Assembly: GCA_038277395.1 (NCBI GenBank)
Contig: CM076193.1
Coordinates: 148,045,813-148,109,812 of the forward strand
Source: Dryocosmus kuriphilus
Taxonomy: Eukaryota > Arthropoda > Insecta > Hymenoptera > Cynipidae
Reading direction: 5' to 3'
Length of the DNA stretch: 64,000 nt
This document shows positions 57,401 through 64,000 of this stretch, in pieces. How positions within the stretch are numbered: position 1 is the stretch's first letter; each line of letters begins with the position of its first letter. The translations under genes and the position numbers were made by a program. Under the pieces are notes generated by a model. That model made no database searches and was not told the DNA's origin. It worked only from the letters and a program-made list of their open reading frames with translations.

Positions 57401-59830
57401 AACGAATTTCTGCGGATTTCAACGATTTCAACGGATATGAGGGAATTTAAAAAATGCCAAAGGATTTGGAAGATTTTAAGTTATTTTAGTAGATTCCAAA
57501 GAAATTCAATAGATTCTAAAGTATTTCCACGATTTCGAGGAATTTCGAAAGATTTCGAAATACTTGAAGGGATTTTAGTGGATTTTAAAGATTTCCCAGC
57601 ATTTCCGGAAATTTTAAAGGATTTCAATAGATTTTGAAGGACTTTAAAGAATTTTAAGGCTCTTTAAAGGATTTCACGAGATTTGAAAGATTTTGAGGTA
57701 TTTTAACTGATTCCAAAGAATTTATAGAGATTTAGAAAATTTCAAAGGATTTCAGAAAATTTTTTAGTATATTTCCAAAGATTTCAATGGATTTTAAGGT
57801 ATTTACAGGAATTTAACAAGATTTAAGGGATTTTACTGAATTCTCAAGGATATCAGCGAGATTTTAGAGAAATTTAAGGGGCTTCAACGAATTTCTGCGG
57901 ATTTCAACGATTTCAACGGATATGAGGGAATTTAAAAAATGCCAAAGGATTTGGAAGATTTTAAGTTATTTTAGTAGATTCCAAAGAAATTCAATAGACT
58001 CTAAAGTATTTCCACGATTTCGAGGAATTTCGAAAGATTTCGAAATACTTGAAGGGATTTTAGTGGATTTTAAAGATTTCCCAGCATTTCCGGAAATTTT
58101 AAAGGATTTCAATAGATTTTGAAGGACTTTAAAGAATTTTTAAGGCTCTTTAAAGGATTTCACGAGATTTGAAAGATTTTGAGGTATTTTAACTGATTCC
58201 AAAGAATTTATAGAGATTTAGAAAATTTCAAAGGATTTCAGAAAATTTTTTAGTATATTTCCAAAGATTTCAATGGATTTTAAGGTATTTACAGGAATTT
58301 AACAAGATTTAAGGGATTTTACTGAATTCTCAAGGATATCAGCGAGATTTTAGAGAAATTTAAGGGCTTTCAACGAATTTCTGCGGATTTCAACGATTTC
58401 AACGGATATGAGGGAATTTAAAAAATGCCAAAGGATTTGGAAGATTTTAAGTTATTTTAGTAGATTCCAAAGAAATTCAATAGATTCTAAAGTATTTCCA
58501 CGATTTCGAGGAATTTCGAAAGATTTCGAAATACTTGAAGGGATTTTAGTAGATTTTAAAGATTTCCCAGCATTTCCGGAAATTTTAAAGGATTTCAATA
58601 GATTTTGAAGGACTTTAAGGAATTTTAAGGCTCTTTAAAGGATTTCACGAGATTTGAAAGATTTTGAGGTATTTTAACTGATTCCAAAGAATTTATAGAG
58701 ATTTAGAAAATTTCAAAGGATTTCAGAAAATTTTTTAGCATATTTCCAAAGATTTCAATGGATTTTAAGGTATTTACAGGAATTTAACAAGATTTAAGGG
58801 ATTTTACTGAATTCTCAAGGATATCAGCGAGATTTTAGAGAAATTTAAGGGGCTTCAACGAATTTCTGCGGATTTCAACGATTTCAACGGATATGAGGGA
58901 ATTTAAAAAATGCCAAAGGATTTGGAAGATTTTAAGTTATTTTAGTAGATTCCAAAGAAATTCAATAGATTCTAAAGTATTTCCACGATTTCGAGGAATT
59001 TCGAAAGATTTCGAAATACTTGAAGGGATTTTAGTGGATTTTAAAGATTTCCCAGCATTTCCGGAAATTTTAAAGGATTTCAATAGATTTTGAAGGACTT
59101 TAAAGAATTTTAAGGCTCTTTAAAGGATTTCACGAGATTTGAAAGATTTTGAGGTATTTTAACTGATTCCAAAGAATTTATAGAGATTTAGAAAATTTCA
59201 AAGGATTTCAGAAAATTTTTTAGTATATTTCCAAAGATTTCAATGGATTTTAAGGTATTTACAGGAATTTAACAAGATTTAAGGGATTTTACTGAATTCT
59301 CAAGGATATCAGCGAGATTTTAGAGAAATTTAAGGGGCTTCAACGAATTTCTGCGGATTTCAACGATTTCAACGGATATGAGGGAATTTAAAAAATGCCA
59401 AAGGATTTGGAAGATTTTAAGTTATTTTAGTAGATTCCAAAGAAATTCAATAGATTCTAAAGTATTTCCACGATTTCGAGGAATTTCGAAAGATTTCGAA
59501 ATACTTGAAGGGATTTTAGTGGATTTTAAAGATTTCCCAGCATTTCCGGAAATTTTAAAGGATTTCAATATATTTTGAAGGACTTTAAAGAATTTTAAGG
59601 CTCTTTAAAGGATTTCACGAGATTTGAAAGATTTTGAGGTATTTTAACTGATTCCAAAGAATTTATAGAGATTTAGAAAATTTCAAAGGATTTCAGAAAA
59701 TTTTTTAGTATATTTCCAAAGATTTCAATGGATTTTAAGGTATTTACAGGAATTTAACAAGATTTAAGGGATTTTACTGAATTCCCAAGGATATCAACGA
59801 GATTCTAGAGAATTTTAGGGAATAAATTAA

Positions 59831-60027
59831 ATTTTATTGCAAATGATTTCAAGAGATATTAAAGAATTTTTAAAAAATCCAATGGATTTTTAAGATTTGA
59901 GTTACTTTCAAAGATTGTAAAGAATTTGAGCAGATTTTAAAAATTTCAAGAAAACTCAAAGTACTAGAAAAAAATATTTACCGTATAAAGCAGTAAATAA
60001 TTTTAAGCAAGTATATGTTGGCTAACT
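59831..60027 (+). other. Transition from satellite to flanking elements
   Basis: Diverged GATTTCAAGAGATATTAAAG-type words fade into unrelated sequence by about 59970. No gene. Confidence 0.5.
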
Positions 60028-61069
60028 CGTGTAGAAATTTCGAAAGGGGTCTAGTGGGGCCGTCACTAACTTTTCCTTTTTCTAGTCGGGCCTTTATGGG
60101 GAAAACTGGTCGGGTCTCCATCAAAATCGTAGCGTTTTTTTTAGTGTGGACCCTACTAGACGTTCTAGTAGAGGTATAGTGGGTATCGCCCTTGCACGGC
60201 CCTATCAAAGAAATGGCCCTGCTGTGGCTCTAGTCAGGTTCCCGTTAGATACAGTGATGATTATAAAGCGATATATAGTTATGCATTTGAGATGATTTCA
60301 AGTAGAAATGCTCAGAATATCTACTTATATCGTCCCAAATACATCCTTGGCATTAGGCGAAACAGGTTTTAACTCAGATAGGAAATACATTTGTGTTATT
60401 GCCTCGCCGCTTTGATTTCTGTGGGAATTCGAAACCAAAGCTGAAAAATTTTTAATTCATTTTTTAGAGAACGTGAAATATTATAGTTAATACATGAATA
60501 AATGCTTAATTTCTAATAAACTTACCTAATAGAATGCATGAACACATTCTTGTCTCCCTAAAAATTCCCCAGGCAGCACAAGAAGTTCCGTGAAGCTTTC
60601 CCGAAACTTCCAATGCAAGTTTCGGAATATTGCATTGAGAGGTTAGGGCAAGATTCGTGCAACGAAGATAATGTCCGCTTGTCTGGTAATATTGCCGATG
60701 AATGTTGAGGGAAGATTGGCTTTGCGATCTTCGAGCAATATTCAGGAAACATTCCAGAAAGGTACTTGGGAAATGTTATTATTTTTAATTTTTTAAACAA
60801 TTTTGGAAAGCTAAAAGTTTTCGACATATATGTTGTTCGAGGGTATTATGGGACTATACGGGATATCGAAAAACCTACTGCGCAGCCGTAGGTGCCATAG
60901 AATACTACTGCGCATCGAATTAAATGGAATTAATGTTAAAAAAAGAAAGGTGGTGTATTTCTTTAAAATGTTTTTAACTTCTGGGAAGGGAAATATAGAG
61001 TTAAAAGTAAATAAACGATGCTTCCAGACAAATTTCTTCATGAAATAATTTCCATGATTTACTAACGTT

Positions 61070-61101
61070 TCGTCAACCGTATGGTTGACCTCTTCATAGT
61101 A
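61070..61101 (-). ncRNA. Hammerhead-like motif with A3.G8 mismatch (lineage F7)
   Basis: Minus strand: helix I UACU/AGUA, core AUGAAGA (rc 61091-61097), extra G, 7-bp stem II GTCAACC/GGTTGAC with ATAC loop, GAAA, CGU, cleavage expected after GUU. C3 is A while G8 is kept, so the 3-8 pair would be lost or non-canonical. Activity is doubtful. Confidence 0.5.
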
Positions 61102-61833
61102 GAATTTTAAAAATTCTGTTGAAAATACATACAAAGGTACAGAAAGTATATAAACAGTATTTAAAGGTTATACAATTATTGTAGCTGAAAAAAAAAACTT
61201 ACCATGATTTGAAGATTAAAATTTGAAAAGTCATCGAAAAATTGTCGAAAATAGGATTTGGTTTCCAAAAGGGAAAACAGAAGAGCAGAAAACAGATTTC
61301 AGACACAATGTTGAAGGTCAAGATTTTTATAATAAAATTTTCCAGAAAGGAAGTCAAAACTTCAGGGAGTCCAAAGAGCTATATTAGGAAACAGATACAT
61401 GAGTAGAAAAAATTTTGGCATTTATGAATTGGAGTAAGATAAAAAAGTCTTATAGTGAAGATGAAAGAAAACATAACCTAAATTGAGGTGAAACAATTTG
61501 GGAAAATAATTGGATTTACCTCAATCAAAGGAGTCATGTTGATGATTAGAAAGGTATAAAAAATTTTTTCTTTTAAATGTCCATGAATTTACTTAAAAAA
61601 TTTTGGAAATTTAATTTTGTTTTAATATGACGAGGCAGGAGATACCACGCCATCATGAAAATTTTGATACTGAATTTGAAAGAGTGATTGATATAAGCAG
61701 AAAGAACGAAGTGGGGAAGGGAAGGGAAAGAAAGAAGATAGGTGGGAATGAAGGAAGGAGAAAGGAGGAAAGAAAGAGAAGGTAGATTAGTAGGGAGATT
61801 AAAAAGGAACAATTCTTTCAAAATTCAGTGAGG

Positions 61834-62400
61834 TTAATGAATGTAATTTAAAATCATACTATAAGCAGAATTATAGAAAGTAAAATCAGTAATTTTATTT
61901 AAAGCCTTTTCACCTTCTTTCTTAATGTAAACCATTTCCATGAAAAATATGTTATAATAATTTTTTTCTTTGTGTAAAATTTTAATATTATTCCATCCAA
62001 TAGCCGATGAATCATTATTATGTTGTGAACGAATGTGTTTTGCTATTTCTTTTTGGTTCTTTTTACAATGGTTAATATTTCTAAAATGTTCATCTCTTCT
62101 GATTTTGAGAGATCTTTTTGTTTCGCCAATATAAGATTGACCACAGGAGCAATTAAGTTTATAGACAACGTTACAATTTTCTAATTTATCAAGAGGATCT
62201 TTACCTGATTTTATAATGAAATCAAATTTGGAAGCGACTCTGAAAACAGTACCAATATTGTAATATGAGAATAATCTACCGATTGAATAGGATATATCAG
62301 GATGGAAATTAAAAGAAACAAAAGTTTTTTTAGGTTCAATAATTTGAATTTCATTAGAAGTTAAATTTTGTGTGGTAGAAGTTCTATTGTTAATTTGGAG
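61834..62400 (-). pseudogene. PLE-5 GIY-YIG endonuclease and RT C-terminus (partial ORF)
   Basis: Open on the minus strand from about 62400 to a stop at 61834-61836, roughly 188 codons with no internal stop, but lacking the RT core and a start codon. It reads TSNEIQIIEPKK, FHPDISYSIGRLF, FDFIIKSGKDPLDKLENC, then the endonuclease: VVYKLNCSCGQSYIGETKR (GIY-YIG core; Cys pair spaced C-x-C instead of C-x2-C), IRRDEHFRN (catalytic-type Arg), and MVYIKKEGEKALNKIT near the end. It was truncated at insertion, typical for target-primed reverse transcription. Confidence 0.85.
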
Positions 62401-62607
62401 TTAATATGTTTGTTAATAAAGTGTAGAATGTTAAAAAAAGAAAGGCGGTGTATTTCTTTAAAATGTTGTTAACGTCTGGGAAATATAGAGTTAAAAGTAA
62501 ATAAACGATGCTTCCAGACAAATTTCTTCATAAAATAATTTCCTTTAAATACAGTTTATTTACTTTCTGTACCTTCGTATGTATTTCCAACAGAATTTTT
62601 TAAATTG

Positions 62608-62649
62608 TACTATGAAGAGGTCAACCATACGGTTGACGAAATGCCAGTA
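62608..62649 (+). ncRNA. Hammerhead-like motif, cleavage site lost (lineage F7)
   Basis: Helix I UACU (62608-62611) / AGUA (62646-62649), core AUGAAGA 62612-62618, extra G, 7-bp stem II, GAAA, then UGCC in place of CGUU. The residue before the cleavage position is C instead of U, so it is expected to be inactive. Confidence 0.5.
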
Positions 62650-62885
62650 AATCATGGAAATTATTTTATGAAGAAATTTGTCTGGAAGCATCGTTTATTT
62701 ACTTTTAAATGGAATTAAGTTATAGAATAATTCCAAACTTCCCTGAGCCTCGCAGTGCAATATTCCCAGACAAGCGGACATTATCTTCGTTGCACGAATC
62801 TTGCCCTAACCTCTCAATGCAATATTCCGAACCTCGCATTGGAAGTTTCGGGAAAGCTTCACGGAACTTCTTGTGCTGTTTGGGG

Positions 62886-63590
62886 ATCGTTTATTTCCAC
62901 ATGCCTTCATGACTCCGAATTGAAGAGCAACCTTTTTGGACAAATATCTTTTTAAAATATTGTTAATGGTTTTTCTCACACTTTTCTTTCCATCACAGTG
63001 AAGCGAAAGTGATGACGTCTAAAAAATGACTGACACTTATGACTAATGACAGCACGACTGACACTCATGTACTTTACCAAAGAGAGGTTATGTTGCGCGC
63101 CGCCTAACGGCCGAACCTGATATATAATTACAAAAGTGAGGTTAGCGGGGATTCTCTTGTCGGGACCCCACTAGATACAGAGAGACTTATCAAAGTAAAA
63201 AATTGTTTACTAGCACCAGATAGGGCCCTGATTTGTTCTTTCTAGACTGGAACTTCTAGTCCGCACCACACTAGAACCCCACTTCAAATAGGGAAAGATA
63301 GGGAAATTTCTACACGGGAAATTGTCATTTCGCGACATCTTTTGTCTTGCGGATGTAGTTTAGCACAAAGGAAATTTATATGAAACAATGATTCGGTAAA
63401 GTAGGAATTATGGCAATGGCAATTCAGGTAAATGAACACTAGCCCATGTAGAAATCGCCCCATTTGTCCTTATTTCAATTAGGGCAGTGGTCAGATCCTC
63501 ACTAGAACAACTGGACTAGTAAGTTCTAGTCAGAACCCTTTAAGGAACTGTTAAGATTTTCCATTATTTGTCACTAGAAAAACTATAAAA
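62886..63590. other. No gene recognised
   Basis: Right part of the outer element and a further CTAGT-rich segment (63447-63560) related to its ends. Short words ATTATGGCAATGGCAATTCA resemble the 38.1-kb minisatellite. Confidence 0.4.
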
Positions 63591-64000
63591 AATTATGAAA
63601 AACTTTAAACGATTTAAAGAGATGTAAGTAATTTTGGGAAAATTTTCAGAGATTTTCAGCCATTACAAAATATTTTAAAGGAGGTCTAGTGATCTGAAAT
63701 GATTTTAAAGAATTTTAAGGTATTTACAAAAAAATTTTAATATTTTTAGAATTGTCAAATGATATAAAGATATTTCAAGCGATTATAAGGAATTTTAAAG
63801 ATATTTTAAATTATTTTAAGAATTTAAAGGGATTTTTAAAAGACTTAAAAGTATTTCAATATATTTTTAAATATTTTTAAAAATTGCTGAGGATTACAAG
63901 AGAATTTTAAGTGATTTAAAGAATTTTGAAAAGATTCTAAGAGATTTATAATTATTTTAAGTAATTTTAAAGGTTTCTAAAAGAACTTAAAAGAGTTTTA
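63590..64000 (+). repeat. Degenerate ~10-bp repeat tract, running out of the window
   Basis: Words such as AATTTTAAGGTATTT and GATTTAAAGAATTTT about every 10-11 bp, in the same orientation as the satellite but without a long period visible in the available 410 bp. Confidence 0.65.

Larger units (their letters stand above)
39305..59830 (+). repeat. Satellite array, ~485-bp unit, about 43 copies
   Basis: Unit starts, taken at the ATG of GGATATGAGGGAA, recur at 41209, 41694, 46556, 47043, 47528, 48497, 48982, 50440, 50925, 51410, 52280, 52765, 53251, 53736, 54525, 55010, 56466 to 59378 and intermediate sites, mostly 484-487 bp apart. Copies from 46 to 59.8 kb are nearly identical; 39.3-46 kb is more diverged, with variant types (GGATATAGGG; GATATGG with GAAATAGTTG) recurring in the same order at 39.75-41.2 and 43.6-45.6 kb. 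Each unit is itself made of about 48 words of the form AAGGATTTNA, about 10 bp each. A 66-codon open frame in each unit is a by-product; 485 is not divisible by 3, so no reading-through frame exists. Confidence 0.95.
60933..62704 (-). mobile_element. PLE-5: 5'-truncated Penelope-like element
   Basis: Flanked by TTAAATGGAATTA (60920-60932 and 62705-62717), 13 bp. Minus-strand order: inverted terminal-repeat pair (about 62704-62430), end of the RT/GIY-YIG ORF (about 62400-61834), 3' repeat (61830-60933). The segment 60940-61060 recurs directly at 62430-62545 and inverted at 62551-62704. Hammerhead motifs lie in both facing repeats. Confidence 0.85.
60567..62885. mobile_element. Middle element with ~130-bp inverted repeats, holding PLE-5
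   Basis: Left arm 60567-60700 (CCCCAGGCAGCACAAGAAG…) mirrors right arm 62755-62885 (…CTTCTTGTGCTGTTTGGGG), sharing GATAATGTCCGCTTGTCTGG and its complement. Without PLE-5 it is about 530 bp, a MITE-like size. Open frames over the arms are reverse-strand shadows of each other. Confidence 0.7.
60028..63317. mobile_element. Outer element of a three-level nest (CGTGTAGAAATTTC ends)
   Basis: CGTGTAGAAATTTC at about 60029 mirrors GAAATTTCTACACG at about 63303-63316; both ends are followed inward by CTAGTGGGG-like and GTCGGG-like words (60050-60120; 63150-63290). A solitary related end lies near 63447-63545. The ends are short and diverged, so the limits are tentative. No coding sequence of its own is recognised. 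Confidence 0.5.

Noticed and set aside
41209..59578. Repeated 66-codon open frames (MREFKK…) in each satellite unit
   Set aside because: They follow from the repeat itself, have no recognisable domain, and the unit length of about 485 bp is not a multiple of three, so frames do not join. Periodicity of the DNA explains the amino-acid pattern.
39305..59830. CRISPR-like array
   Set aside because: The units are tandem with no unique spacers, far too long, and in a eukaryotic context.
61573..61821. Minus-strand open frame of 82 codons rich in Leu, Ser and Pro
   Set aside because: It is the complement of an AG-rich stretch in the PLE-5 3' repeat, downstream of the true ORF stop; no domain.

Overview
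This is a gene-poor, strongly AT-rich eukaryotic window, most like a repeat-dominated stretch of an arthropod genome, probably an insect and possibly a hymenopteran (inference from the element families: Penelope-like retroelements, THAP-domain transposons with phased introns, short MITEs, degenerate 10-bp repeats). I find no intact host gene. All recognisable coding sequence belongs to transposable elements, and all of it is broken or partial.

Layout. 1-6.05 kb and 13.05-16.2 kb: a composite repeat family made of a GTC-rich module, ~145-bp tandem units, in one copy a 121-bp tandem array, and a 3' end with very stable GCGAAGC hairpins. 4.66-5.04 kb: a foldback element centred on a tRNA-like palindrome. 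6.06-13.04 kb: Penelope-like element PLE-1 (minus strand), split by a 3.75-kb DNA transposon with ~830-bp inverted repeats. 18.08-19.26 kb: a coding-free palindromic PLE. 19.3-27.9 kb: PLE-2 (plus strand), with PLE-3 (23.03-27.50 kb) nested in its 3' repeat. 28.6-30.1 kb: two MITE-like elements. 30.1-36.6 kb: a THAP-domain transposon holding a 3.1-kb second element and a truncated PLE-4. 39.3-59.8 kb: a ~20.5-kb satellite of about 43 copies of a ~485-bp unit, itself built from a ~10-bp phased motif. 60.0-63.3 kb: three nested elements with PLE-5 innermost.

Unifying observation. Seven independent Penelope-type insertions are present, each flanked by a direct repeat of 9-15 bp, and each carries hammerhead-ribozyme-like motifs in its terminal repeats, often in facing inverted copies. 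Aligning the seven lineages, core positions 3 and 8, which pair in full-length hammerheads, change together: C-G in three, U-A in two, A-U in one, and A.G in one. All seven also carry one additional nucleotide between A9 and stem II. Helix I pairing fixes the register in the variant lineages. This looks like natural covariation of the catalytic core and is the most interesting signal here.

How the parts work together. PLEs encode a reverse transcriptase joined to a GIY-YIG endonuclease; the hammerheads are expected to self-cleave the element RNA. The palindromic copies without an ORF could only move using proteins from relatives such as PLE-1, -2 or -3. The DNA transposons and satellite supply insertion targets and sequence. 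Limits: everything was read by eye; boundaries are usually good to a few bases where a target duplication is given and to tens of bases elsewhere.
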